Positions 8,748 through 16,821 of a stretch of 64,000 nucleotides of DNA are shown here, in pieces; within the stretch, counting starts at the first letter, position 1, and every line of letters starts with the position of its first letter. Location of the stretch: assembly GCA_963803115.1 (NCBI GenBank), contig CAWDLN010000018.1:186001-250000 (forward strand). Direction: 5' to 3'. The translations under genes were made by a program, and so were the position numbers. The notes under the pieces were generated by a model, which worked only from the letters and a program-made list of their open reading frames with translations, made no database searches and was not told the DNA's origin. This stretch comes from DATBGZ01 sp963803115. GTDB taxonomy: Bacteria; Actinomycetota; Actinomycetes; Mycobacteriales; Micromonosporaceae.

Positions 8748-8805
8748 CGATCTTGGGAAAATGCGCGTTAGTCGATCTCTGACAACGCGCATCCGCCCAA
8801 GATCG
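8748..8805. repeat. Dispersed long-hairpin element, copy 1
   Basis: A 58-base inverted repeat between convergent genes. Outer arms CGATCTTGGG and CCCAAGATCG pair perfectly and inner arms ATGCGCGTT (8761-8769) and AACGCGCAT (8784-8792) pair perfectly, around a centre containing GTCGATCTCTGAC. The outer left arm is also duplicated just upstream (8724-8733). A homologous copy in reverse orientation lies at 61922-61979 and a partial one at 56012-56042. It may act as a bidirectional terminator here, but the repeat family is the main signal. Confidence 0.8.
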
Positions 8806-8831
8806 CGAGCGGCCTGCCGGTTACGGGTGCG

Positions 8832-9932
<1,101 letters not shown>

Positions 9933-9944
9933 GCTGAAGGAACC

Positions 9945-9988
9945 ACCTTTCACCGGCAGGAACGTGCCGGACGATCCGAGTGAAAGGT
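9945..9988 (-). promoter_or_regulatory. Inverted repeat in the 5' region of the sugar ABC ATPase gene
   Basis: ACCTTTCAC (9945-9953) and GTGAAAGGT (9980-9988) are exact inverted arms separated by 26 bases, beginning 12 bases upstream of the start codon. The left arm includes the likely ribosome-binding AAGGTGG on the minus strand, so pairing could hide it. It could also be a bipartite operator. Confidence 0.45.
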
Positions 9989-10173
9989 CCGCGGCTTCTG
10001 CACCGGCACCCTCGCCGGCCCGTCGGTCACGGACAACCACCGCCGGGGAGGCCGGTGGTAGTTGTCACCGTAAACGCACCTGTCACGTTGTGCCAAGTCC
10101 TGACGGTCAAGATCGCTTCGCCTCGTATCTCCGGAGGAGCCTGGCCGGCGCTCGCGTACCATCGTCACAGCAC

Positions 10174-10248
10174 GCCGGTGTAGCTCAGTGGTAGAGCAAC
10201 CGCCTTGTAAGCGGTAGGTCGTCAGTTCAATCCTGACCACCGGCTCCA
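10174..10248 (+). tRNA. tRNA-Thr (anticodon TGT)
   Basis: A complete cloverleaf can be folded: acceptor GCCGGTG with CACCGGC (10238-10244), D-arm GCTC/GAGC, anticodon stem ACCGC/GCGGT enclosing CTTGTAA with anticodon TGT, and T-arm GTCAG-TTCAATC-CTGAC. Discriminator T is at 10245 and CCA is encoded at 10246-10248. It reads ACA codons and stands alone, with no adjacent integrase or att-like duplication. Confidence 0.97.
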
Positions 10249-10322
10249 CCCTGGACGCATCCACAGACAAGACACAGCCGGGCCACATGGGTGCATCAGC
10301 TGGACGTACCAGGCTGGCCCAC

Positions 10323-10586
10323 ATGTCGAAGTCGGTGAGCCGCGAAGTCGGTCTACGTCGCACCACTACGGTGACCGTCGGCGTCGCCGCCGCGTCAGTC
10401 GTCGCCGTTGTGGCTTTCGCCGGGTTGGCCCGGGCGTCGACCCAGCCGACGGGTCAGGACTCGACGACCGACCAGAATTCGACGGACGCTAACAATGGCG
10501 GCTCTACCGACCAGGGAACCGCACCCTCGTTCGGCAACGGCGGCGTTCACAATCGGGCACCGCATGCCAGTTCGGGCGGGTCGTGA
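10323..10586 (+). CDS. Small exported or membrane-anchored Ser/Thr/Asn/Gly-rich protein
   Basis: 87 residues from ATG 10323 (MSKSVSREV); an upstream ATG at 10287 would add twelve residues overlapping the tRNA flank. One hydrophobic segment (TVTVGVAAASVVAVVAFAGL) ends in ARAS, like a signal-peptidase site. The mature part is low complexity: DSTTDQNSTDANNGG, STDQGT and a His-containing tail. Its stop is two bases before the apbE start, so it heads the redox operon. No known domain is seen. It has no FMN-binding domain and no S/D-x-A-T-like flavinylation motif, so its role in the operon is unknown. Confidence 0.6.
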   Translation: MSKSVSREVGLRRTTTVTVGVAAASVVAVVAFAGLARASTQPTGQDSTTDQNSTDANNGGSTDQGTAPSFGNGGVHNRAPHASSGGS

Positions 10587-10587
10587 A

Positions 10588-11508
10588 ATGCCCCTGCAGG
10601 AGCTGCTTCCCGTCGATGACCACACGGCGCAGTGGAGCGTCTGGGGCACGACCGCTCGAGCTGTGGTCACCGACCGGGCTGCCCGGGATGACGCAACTGA
10701 GCTCCTTCGACGGGAACTCGCCGCCGTCGATGCGACGGCCAGCCGGTTCCGGTTTGACTCGGAGTTGATGACCCTGCCGACCGGCCGCCCCGTCGGCATC
10801 AGCCCGCTGCTGGCCGAGCTCGTGGCATGTGCACTCGTCGCCGCCGAGCGCACGAATGGCGATGTCGATCCGACCGTAGGGAACGCCTTGGTACGGCTGG
10901 GATACGACCGCGACTTCGAGCTGATCGGCGACTCAGTCCGGCTAGGCCCGGTGAACCTTGTACGGCGGCGCGACTGGCGGGAGGTCACATTGGATGGACG
11001 GTGGCTGACGCTGCCGGAGGGAGCCCGGCTCGACCTCGGTGCCACCGCCAAGGCGTACGCGGCCGACCGCGCTGCCGACGTCATCGCCCGCACGCTGGGG
11101 GTTGGCGCGCTGGTCAGCCTGGGTGGCGATGTGGCGACGGCAGGCCCGGCTCCGTTCGGGGGATGGCATGTCCTCGTGTCTGACGGGCCCGCTGAGCCGA
11201 CGCAAGTGATCGCCGTCCCGGCTGGCGCCGCCGTCGCGACGTCGAGCACGATCGCCCGGACCTGGGCGGCCGACGGCCGCACGATGCACCACATCGTCGA
11301 TCCGCGGACCGGGTGGCCCGTCCCGCCGGTGTGGCGGACGGTCTCGGTCGGGGCCTGGCGGTGCGTCGACGCCAATACGTACGCCACCGCGGCGATCGTG
11401 CGTGGGCTGTCCGCCCTGAGCTGGCTCCGGCTCCCGGCCCGCTTGGTGGGTGCGGACAAACAGGTCCACACGGTCAATGGGTGGCCGGCGCGGGAGGAGG
11501 CGGGATGA
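10588..11508 (+). CDS. apbE: FAD:protein FMN transferase
   Basis: 306 residues from ATG 10588, preceded by GGGCGGG; an ATG at 10564 overlaps the previous gene. ApbE hallmarks are present: DATASRFRFDSEL near the N-terminus, VDPTVGNALVRLGYD, LDLGATAKAYAADRAAD (variant of the DLGGIAKGYAVD motif), LVSLGGDVATAG, and VATSSTIARTW with HHIVDPRTGWPV. ApbE transfers FMN from FAD to a Ser/Thr of extracytoplasmic flavoproteins. No signal peptide or lipobox is visible, although many ApbE proteins act outside the membrane. The stop overlaps the next start (ATGA). Confidence 0.9.
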   Translation: MPLQELLPVDDHTAQWSVWGTTARAVVTDRAARDDATELLRRELAAVDATASRFRFDSELMTLPTGRPVGISPLLAELVACALVAAERTNGDVDPTVGNALVRLGYDRDFELIGDSVRLGPVNLVRRRDWREVTLDGRWLTLPEGARLDLGATAKAYAADRAADVIARTLGVGALVSLGGDVATAGPAPFGGWHVLVSDGPAEPTQVIAVPAGAAVATSSTIARTWAADGRTMHHIVDPRTGWPVPPVWRTVSVGAWRCVDANTYATAAIVRGLSALSWLRLPARLVGADKQVHTVNGWPAREEAG

Positions 11509-12101
11509 CCGAGTACCTGTGGTACCTGGCCCGCGGCAGCGGACTGGTGACGCTGCTGCTGCTGACCGCGGTCGTGCTACTCGGCATCGTGCATCGGTCG
11601 GGCCGTCCGCTGCCCGGGCTGCCGCGGTTCGCTGTAGGCACCGTGCACCGCAATCTCGCGCTTCTCGCGGTTACCTTCCTCGGTCTGCATGTCCTCACCC
11701 TGCTTGCCGACCCCTACGCGCAGTTGCACTTGATCAATCTGGTGGTGCCGTTCACCGCGACCTACCGTCCACTGTGGTCTGGCCTGGGCGCGGTCGCGCT
11801 CGACGTGGTGCTGGCCCTGATCGTCACCGGGCTGTTGCGCCACCGGTTGGGGCAGCGGACGTTCCGCCTGGTGCACTGGCTCGCATACCTCGCCTGGCCC
11901 GCGGCCGTGGCGCACGGACTGGGCACCGGCACCGATGTGGGTCAGGTCTGGCTAACGGGGACGGCCATCGTCTGCATCGCCGCGGTCGGCGGTGCCGTGA
12001 TGTGGCGACTGGCCGCATCCTTCTCCGAAGTCGCGACCGCCCGTGTGCCCGCGCCTTCGGTCACACCACCGCCGACCATCACGACGCAGGGACCACGATG
12101 A
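11505..12101 (+). CDS. Ferric-reductase-like transmembrane haem protein
   Basis: 198 residues with about five or six membrane helices beginning at ~10. Histidines fall inside helices (GTVHRNLALLAVTFLGLHVL, RLVHWLAYLAWPAAVAHGLG), as in the cytochrome b-type ferric reductase/NOX-like domain that binds two haems. It would move electrons across the membrane. The start overlaps the apbE stop by four bases and the stop overlaps the NuoF-like start by four, so ApbE, this protein, the flavoprotein and the ferredoxin form one translationally coupled unit. The C-terminus after the last helix is a short Pro/Thr-rich tail. Confidence 0.82.
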   Translation: MTEYLWYLARGSGLVTLLLLTAVVLLGIVHRSGRPLPGLPRFAVGTVHRNLALLAVTFLGLHVLTLLADPYAQLHLINLVVPFTATYRPLWSGLGAVALDVVLALIVTGLLRHRLGQRTFRLVHWLAYLAWPAAVAHGLGTGTDVGQVWLTGTAIVCIAAVGGAVMWRLAASFSEVATARVPAPSVTPPPTITTQGPR

Positions 12102-13276
12102 CGCAGACCATGAGCGGGACAGGCTTGCTGACTGGCGATCTGCGGGACTACCCGGCACACCTCGCGGTCCATGGCCCCCTGCCACGGTGGTACGGCGACG
12201 CCCTGATCGAGGAGGTCGCCGCAGCGGGGCTTACGGGTCGGGGCGGCGCGGGCTTTCCCACCGCGCGGAAGCTGGCCGCGGTGGCGGCCGGCGGAGGCGG
12301 TGCGGTCGTCATCGCCAACGGCGCCGAGGGTGAGCCCGCGAGCGGCAAGGATCAGACGCTGCTGGCCTACTCGCCGCACCTGGTACTCGACGGTCTCCGC
12401 CTCGTCGCCTCAGCGGTGCGGGCCAGTCGAGTGATTGTCTACATCAGACAGTTCTCTTTGGACACGGTGCTAGCGGCAATCGCCGAGCGGTCCGACGCGA
12501 CTGGGGTGGAGATCGTTGTGGCGCCCGACTCGTTCATCGCTGGCGAGGAGTCGGCGGTGGTGGCCGCCGTCGAAGGCAAGCCGGCAATGCCTCGTGACAA
12601 GGCTCGCCTCGTCGTCCAGAACGGCGTCCATGGTTTGCCAACGTGTGTGCAGAACGTCGAGACCTTGGCCCACCTGGCCCTGATCGCCCGGCGGGGGTCG
12701 GCCTGGTTTGGATCGTCCGGCACATTTCTGGCGACCGTGAGCGGTGCCGTCGCTCGTCCCGGGGTGGTGGAACTGCCGCCTGGCGTTTCGCTGGGCTCGG
12801 TTCTCAACGTGGCCGGCGGCCCGTCCGAGCCGCTGCGCGCCATCCTCGTCGGGGGCTTCCACGGCGCCTGGGTACCGGCGACCGAGGTAGACACCTCAAT
12901 GACCCGAGAGGGACTAGCGCCGTACGGGGCCGCTCCGGGCGCCGGAGTCGTGGTAGCACTGCCCGCTCGCGTCTGCCCATTGGTGTACAGCGCTAACATC
13001 GCCGGCTACCTCGCCGGACAGAGCGCGGCCCAATGTGGACCATGCCGAAACGGCCTGCCTCGGCTCGCCGACACGCTCCGCCGGCTGGCCCACCGGGACC
13101 GGAGCCACCACCTGCCGCAGCAGGTGGAGCAGCTGACGAGGTTGGTCATCGGCCGCGGGGCCTGCCACCATCCCGACGGCAGCGCCCGTCTCGTCGCGAG
13201 CACCATGCGCACGTTCGCCGATGACGTTCGGGCTCATCTTCGCGGTGGCTGCGTCGCGCTGGAGCAGGCCCGATGA
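12098..13276 (+). CDS. NuoF-like NADH-binding flavoprotein with SLBB region
   Basis: 392 residues. The FMN/NADH site GRGGAGFPTARK (47-58), NGAEGEPASGKD, GEESAVVAAVEGKPAMPRDK and TCVQNVETLAHL match the 51-kDa subunit of complex I, followed by an SLBB-type segment. In the Fe-S domain the usual SCGxCxPC reads SAAQCGPC, so only Cys313, Cys316 and Cys356 are left of the four cluster ligands. It probably oxidises NAD(P)H and hands electrons to the ferredoxin and/or the membrane haem protein. A three-cysteine site could hold an altered cluster or none. Confidence 0.85.
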   Translation: MTQTMSGTGLLTGDLRDYPAHLAVHGPLPRWYGDALIEEVAAAGLTGRGGAGFPTARKLAAVAAGGGGAVVIANGAEGEPASGKDQTLLAYSPHLVLDGLRLVASAVRASRVIVYIRQFSLDTVLAAIAERSDATGVEIVVAPDSFIAGEESAVVAAVEGKPAMPRDKARLVVQNGVHGLPTCVQNVETLAHLALIARRGSAWFGSSGTFLATVSGAVARPGVVELPPGVSLGSVLNVAGGPSEPLRAILVGGFHGAWVPATEVDTSMTREGLAPYGAAPGAGVVVALPARVCPLVYSANIAGYLAGQSAAQCGPCRNGLPRLADTLRRLAHRDRSHHLPQQVEQLTRLVIGRGACHHPDGSARLVASTMRTFADDVRAHLRGGCVALEQAR

Positions 13277-13488
13277 CGCAGCATCTGCACATCGATTGGA
13301 CCGCGTGTGACGGCCGTGGAATCTGCATTGAGCTGCTTCCCGAGTTGCTCGACCGGGATCCCTGGGGCTACCCCCGGGTCCTCGAAGGCACGCGGGACGC
13401 AGAGGTCCCGGAACCAGTCGCGGGTCACGCCCGGCGCGCGGTCAGCACCTGCCCCAAGCTCGCGCTGCGCCTCACCCAAACCCTGTGA
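13273..13488 (+). CDS. Single-cluster ferredoxin
   Basis: 71 residues, start overlapping the NuoF-like stop by four bases. CDGRGIC near residues 12-18 and CP near 60 give the three-cysteine pattern of actinobacterial [3Fe-4S] ferredoxins (Cys-x5-Cys ... Cys-Pro). DRDPWGYPRV and ARRAVSTCPKLAL are typical of the family. It is most likely the electron carrier for the NuoF-like protein encoded just upstream. Confidence 0.88.
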   Translation: MTQHLHIDWTACDGRGICIELLPELLDRDPWGYPRVLEGTRDAEVPEPVAGHARRAVSTCPKLALRLTQTL

Positions 13489-13529
13489 GCGCAGCGTTTC
13501 ACGGGGAACCGGGCTCTTATGCCATGTAC

Positions 13530-13543
13530 TGCTTATATAAGCA
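13530..13543. promoter_or_regulatory. Perfect palindrome, probable ArsR-family operator
   Basis: TGCTTATATAAGCA is a perfect 14-base palindrome and one of the few AT-rich stretches in the region. It sits nine bases upstream of TACGAT (13552-13557), a likely -10 box, so a bound repressor would block the promoter. Autoregulation by the adjacent ArsR-type gene is inferred. Confidence 0.6.
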
Positions 13544-13564
13544 AAGCCTGGTACGATGAGCGAC

Positions 13565-13921
13565 ATGCACGCGTTCGACGTGTTGGGAGATCCGGTCCGG
13601 CGGCGCATCCTCGAGCTTCTGGCGGCGGGCGAGCAGACGTCCGGATCGGTCACGAGGGTGATCCAGGAGGAGTTCCGCATTTCGCAGCCCGCCGTCTCTC
13701 AACACCTGCGGGTGCTGCGGGACAACGGTTTTGCGACCGTACGGCCGGACGGTGCGCGGCGCCTCTATGCGGTCGCGCCCGCACCCCTGGAGGAAGTCGA
13801 CCAGTGGCTTGACCAGTTCCGCGGGTTCTGGAACCAACGCCTGGACGCACTCGCCACAGAGCTGGCCCGAGGTCGCCGGAGGGCCCGGCCGGGCACCGGA
13901 ATAGAGAAGGAGACAGCGTGA
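13565..13921 (+). CDS. ArsR-family winged-helix repressor
   Basis: 118 residues from ATG 13565; ATG 13556 in the same frame adds three. I prefer 13565 because TACGAT ends seven bases upstream, fitting a leaderless transcript, and homologues start at this motif (HAFDVLGDPVRRRILELL). The winged-helix core includes FRISQPAVSQHLRVLRDNGFATVRPDGARRLY. No metal-binding cysteines are visible, so this is the stress or ligand-free subgroup that is usually paired with an AHSA1/SRPBCC gene. Its stop shares a base with that next gene. Confidence 0.88.
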   Translation: MHAFDVLGDPVRRRILELLAAGEQTSGSVTRVIQEEFRISQPAVSQHLRVLRDNGFATVRPDGARRLYAVAPAPLEEVDQWLDQFRGFWNQRLDALATELARGRRRARPGTGIEKETA

Positions 13922-14562
13922 TGGATATCGCACGGGAGCTGGCGGCAATCCATCGGGAGACCGGCCCGGGCAAGACTCCGGTTGCCGACGGCAAGACCGT
14001 CCTATTGCGACGGACGTACACCGCCGACATCGAGGACGTGTGGGATGCGCTGACCACGGCCGAGCGGATCAACCGCTGGTTGCTGCCCATCATTGGCGAC
14101 CTGAAGCTCGGTGGGCACTATCAGCTCGAGGGCAACGCCAGCGGCCAGATCCTCGCCTGCGAGCCGCCCCGGCTGTTACGGGTGAGTTGGGTGATGGGCG
14201 AGCCGAGCCCGGACAGCTTCAGCGAGGTCGAAGTACGGCTGACCCCGGCCGACGCCGGTACGGTCTTCGAGCTCGAGCACACGGCCACCGTTCCGTCGGA
14301 GATGTGGGATCAGTTCGGTCCCGGCGCCGTTGGCGTCGGTTGGGATCTCACCGTACTCGGGCTCGGCCGGCACCTGGCCTCGCGCGAGGGCGCATCGGCC
14401 GATGACAAGCAGGCCTGGGCCATGAGCGACGAGGCGCGCCGCTTCATGACCGGGAGCAGCGAGGCGTGGGGTGCCGCGTACCAGGCCTCGGGGGCCAGCC
14501 CGGACGTGGTGCGCACCGCGGTCGCCGCCACGAACGGGTTCTACATTCCCGTGGAAAGCTGA
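13921..14562 (+). CDS. SRPBCC/AHSA1-like domain protein
   Basis: 213 residues; ATG 13921 overlaps the ArsR stop by one base (TGATG) and AGAAGGAGA lies upstream. RRTYTADIEDVWDALTTAERINRWLLPIIGDLKLGGHYQLEGNASGQILACEPPRLLRVSW is the conserved AHSA1/Bet v1-like fold, a hydrophobic ligand-binding cup. ArsR-SRPBCC pairs are common in actinobacteria; the ligand is generally unknown. The C-terminal ~60 residues (MSDEARRFMTGSSEAWG) are also usual in this subgroup. Confidence 0.85.
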   Translation: MDIARELAAIHRETGPGKTPVADGKTVLLRRTYTADIEDVWDALTTAERINRWLLPIIGDLKLGGHYQLEGNASGQILACEPPRLLRVSWVMGEPSPDSFSEVEVRLTPADAGTVFELEHTATVPSEMWDQFGPGAVGVGWDLTVLGLGRHLASREGASADDKQAWAMSDEARRFMTGSSEAWGAAYQASGASPDVVRTAVAATNGFYIPVES

Positions 14563-14563
14563 G

Positions 14564-15010
14564 TCAGCTGCCTCGTTCTTCGATCGGCTCCAACACGGCC
14601 ACTGGAATCGTGCGGCCAGCGCGTTGCGCGTACTTCGCGACCTCGGGTGCCTGAGCCAGTACGACGTCATTCCACATCGAGTCTCGTTCCGCTCCTTTCA
14701 GTTCGCGGGGGCGCACGTTCGGGTGTCGCGCGCCGACCTGCACGTCGGCCGTTGTCGTCGCGCGAAGCTTGCGGAACCAGTCCGGGTCGATAGGTGAGCC
14801 CGCCCCGGTGCCCCAGACGATCAGCCCACCACCCGCCTTGAGGTAGCGGACACAGGTCGACCGGGGGACTCCGGTTCGGCGCTCGGGGGTCGTGACCATC
14901 AATACGTGTACATTCTTCCGACCGCTGGCGAGCCGCCCGTTGAGGACTCGGTACATCCACACGCCGATGCGGTTACCGATCCGGGTAAACCGGCGCTTCT
15001 TGGCGCTCAT
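14564..15010 (-). CDS. Deazaflavin (F420)-dependent nitroreductase-like protein
   Basis: 148 residues, convergent with the SRPBCC gene (one base between stops). The split-barrel DDN/F420-dependent family is recognised from NGRLASGRKNVHVLMVTTPERRTGVPRSTCVRYLKAGGGLIVWGTGAGSPIDPDWFRKLRA and DVQVGARHPNVRPREL. Members bind F420 and reduce quinones or nitro compounds, or have unknown substrates. It ends in a moderately acidic tail. The absence of other F420 genes in the window is not informative. Confidence 0.8.
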   Translation of the reverse strand: MSAKKRRFTRIGNRIGVWMYRVLNGRLASGRKNVHVLMVTTPERRTGVPRSTCVRYLKAGGGLIVWGTGAGSPIDPDWFRKLRATTTADVQVGARHPNVRPRELKGAERDSMWNDVVLAQAPEVAKYAQRAGRTIPVAVLEPIEERGS

Positions 15011-15104
15011 GAGACTTCACCTGCCCGAACGGAGCGACTGAGCAATCGTACGGCCCGGCTCATCGGCCAGGGCGAACGTGCCACGCAGGTGCATGCGAGG
15101 ATGG

Positions 15105-15674
15105 ATGACCGTGAACTGGCTGACTCTATTGTCGACAGTCGTTGGCGGCGCGGCGGCACTGCTCGGATCCGTTGTGGCGCACACGCTGCGGAGCCGCGAT
15201 GAGCGGCGTCGTGTGATCAGCGCCGACCGCCGCCAGAGTTACGTCGAGTACCTCGTGGCCCTGGACGCGGCCCAGGCCCGGCTGCGCCAGTTGGCCGAAC
15301 CGAACTACCGACCCGACGATCTGCCGGCCCAGGCCCGACGGGTGTTCGGTGACGCTGGCGTCTACGAGGGACGCGAGAAGCTGCTTATCGCCGGCAGTCC
15401 GAAGGTGGTCGCTCCGGCCGAGCAGGCGCTGCGACTCCTGGGCGAGCTACGGGACGCGGTGCGCGACGGCGTGAAGCTGTACACCGTGCCCTACCACGAC
15501 GCATACCACCCGTACGCCGACGCGCTGTGGCGGCTGCGGAGCAGCATCCGCGTAGATCTCGGCTCCTCGGCTCTCACGGCGGCAGACCTCGAAAAGACGA
15601 GCTGGGTTGACCGGGCCAACTGCGAGTTCTGCGCGGCCAACAAGGTGCCGGCTCAGGTCTCCGCCTCGATGTAA
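15105..15674 (+). CDS. Hypothetical protein with N-terminal membrane anchor
   Basis: 189 residues from ATG 15105 (GCGAGG upstream); starts at 15093 and 15078 are possible. One N-terminal hydrophobic helix (LTLLSTVVGGAAALLGSVVAHTL) is followed by a basic stop-transfer (RSRDERRR) and a helical cytoplasmic domain rich in Arg, Ala and Leu with ADRRQSYVEYLVALDAAQARLRQL. This layout is common among uncharacterised actinobacterial proteins of about 190 residues. No catalytic motif is seen; CEFCAAN near the end has two cysteines. Confidence 0.7.
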   Translation: MTVNWLTLLSTVVGGAAALLGSVVAHTLRSRDERRRVISADRRQSYVEYLVALDAAQARLRQLAEPNYRPDDLPAQARRVFGDAGVYEGREKLLIAGSPKVVAPAEQALRLLGELRDAVRDGVKLYTVPYHDAYHPYADALWRLRSSIRVDLGSSALTAADLEKTSWVDRANCEFCAANKVPAQVSASM

Positions 15675-15723
15675 GGAAGGCGTCCCTCGTTGTCGGAAGC
15701 GATAGTGAGGGCGTCCTTCGTTA
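15672..15723. terminator. Bidirectional terminator between convergent genes
   Basis: TAAGGAAGGC...CCCTC pairs with GAGGG...CCTTCGTTA around an 18-base loop, with a three-base internal bulge. It begins at the stop codon of the plus-strand gene and ends at the stop of rlmB, so it can end both transcripts. Confidence 0.65.
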
Positions 15724-16821
15724 CGGAGCAAGGGAGCGGCGCCGAGCCACCTCGGCCAGAGTGACCGCCGCGGCCACGGAGGCGTTCAACGAGTCTACTG
15801 TGGACTGAATGGGGATGCTCACCCGGAGGTCGCAGGTCGCCCCGACGAGGCGGGACAGCCCGCGGCCCTCGGAACCGACGACGACCACGAGCGGACCGAC
15901 CGCGGCTTCGAGGTCGTAGATCCGGGTGCTTCCATCGGCATCGAGCCCCGCCACCGTGAAGCCCGCGTCCTTGCAGGCGACCAGCGCCCGGGTGAGGTTG
16001 GTCACCTGCGACACCGGTAGCCGGGCCGCGGCGCCGGCCGAGGTGCGCCAGGCCGTTGCGGTCATGCCGGCCGTGCGGCGCTCGGGGAGGAAGACCCCCT
16101 GCGCCCCGAACGCCGCGGCCGAACGGACCACCGCGCCCAGATTGCGTGGGTCGGTGACGCCGTCCAGCGCCACGAGCAAGGGCATCGGGGCCTCACCGGC
16201 CGCGGCCAGCAAGTCCTCGAACGGTTCATAGGCGAAGGGCGGCACTTGCAGCCCGACACCCTGATGGAGCACGCCGCCGGTCATCCGGTCGAGCTCAGCT
16301 CGGCTGATCTCCAGCAGCGGTACGCCCCGGTCGGTCGCCGTGCGGACGATCTCGGTCATTCGCTCGTCGATCTCGATCCCGATGGCCACGAACAGAGCGA
16401 TGCATGGGGTGTGCGTGCGCAGTGCCTCGAGCACGGGATTGCGCCCCACGACGAGTTCGGCCGCCTCGCGGGGCGCCCTCGCCTTTCGGCCTGGGGCCAC
16501 GCGGGGCCGGGCCGAGGCTCCTCGCATGGCGGCACCCGTGCGAGCCGCGCCGCCGCGTGAGGTGGTCGACTTCGAGCCCGGGATTCCGACCTTTGGAGCT
16601 CGACCCTGGGCCGCCGCGGCCCGGCGCTCGCGCTCCTGCTTGCGAGCGGTCTTGCCCGGTAGCTCCTCGTCGCCCGAGTACCCCTTGTGCCACGGTCGTT
16701 CGTCGGCGGGCAGGGTCCGACCGCGCCCCTGCAACCCGGCCCGGTTCTTGCCGCCGGAGCCGGTGGTGGCGCCCTTCTTGCTGGTGCCGCGACGCCCGCG
16801 CCGCTCGGAGTTTCCGGGCAT
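15721..16821 (-). CDS. rlmB: 23S rRNA (guanosine-2'-O-)-methyltransferase RlmB
   Basis: 366 residues; ATG 16821 overlaps the cysS stop (TGATG). The N-terminal ~130 residues are a basic, Gly/Arg-rich extension (RRGRRGTSKKG, TARKQERERRAAAA) typical of actinobacterial RlmB. Then come the substrate-binding domain (VVGRNPVLEAL) and the SpoU/TrmH knot: LDGVTDPRNLGAVVRSAAAFGAQGV, VVVVGSEGRGLSRLV and IPIQSTVDSLNASVAAAV. It methylates a ribose in the peptidyl-transferase region of 23S rRNA. The cysS-rlmB pairing is a conserved actinobacterial arrangement. Confidence 0.93.
   Translation of the reverse strand: MPGNSERRGRRGTSKKGATTGSGGKNRAGLQGRGRTLPADERPWHKGYSGDEELPGKTARKQERERRAAAAQGRAPKVGIPGSKSTTSRGGAARTGAAMRGASARPRVAPGRKARAPREAAELVVGRNPVLEALRTHTPCIALFVAIGIEIDERMTEIVRTATDRGVPLLEISRAELDRMTGGVLHQGVGLQVPPFAYEPFEDLLAAAGEAPMPLLVALDGVTDPRNLGAVVRSAAAFGAQGVFLPERRTAGMTATAWRTSAGAAARLPVSQVTNLTRALVACKDAGFTVAGLDADGSTRIYDLEAAVGPLVVVVGSEGRGLSRLVGATCDLRVSIPIQSTVDSLNASVAAAVTLAEVARRRSLAP

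Noticed and set aside
10174..10248. tRNA-Thr as an integration site for a genomic island
   Set aside because: No integrase, no second copy of the tRNA 3' end in the window, and both flanks hold ordinary core-type genes.
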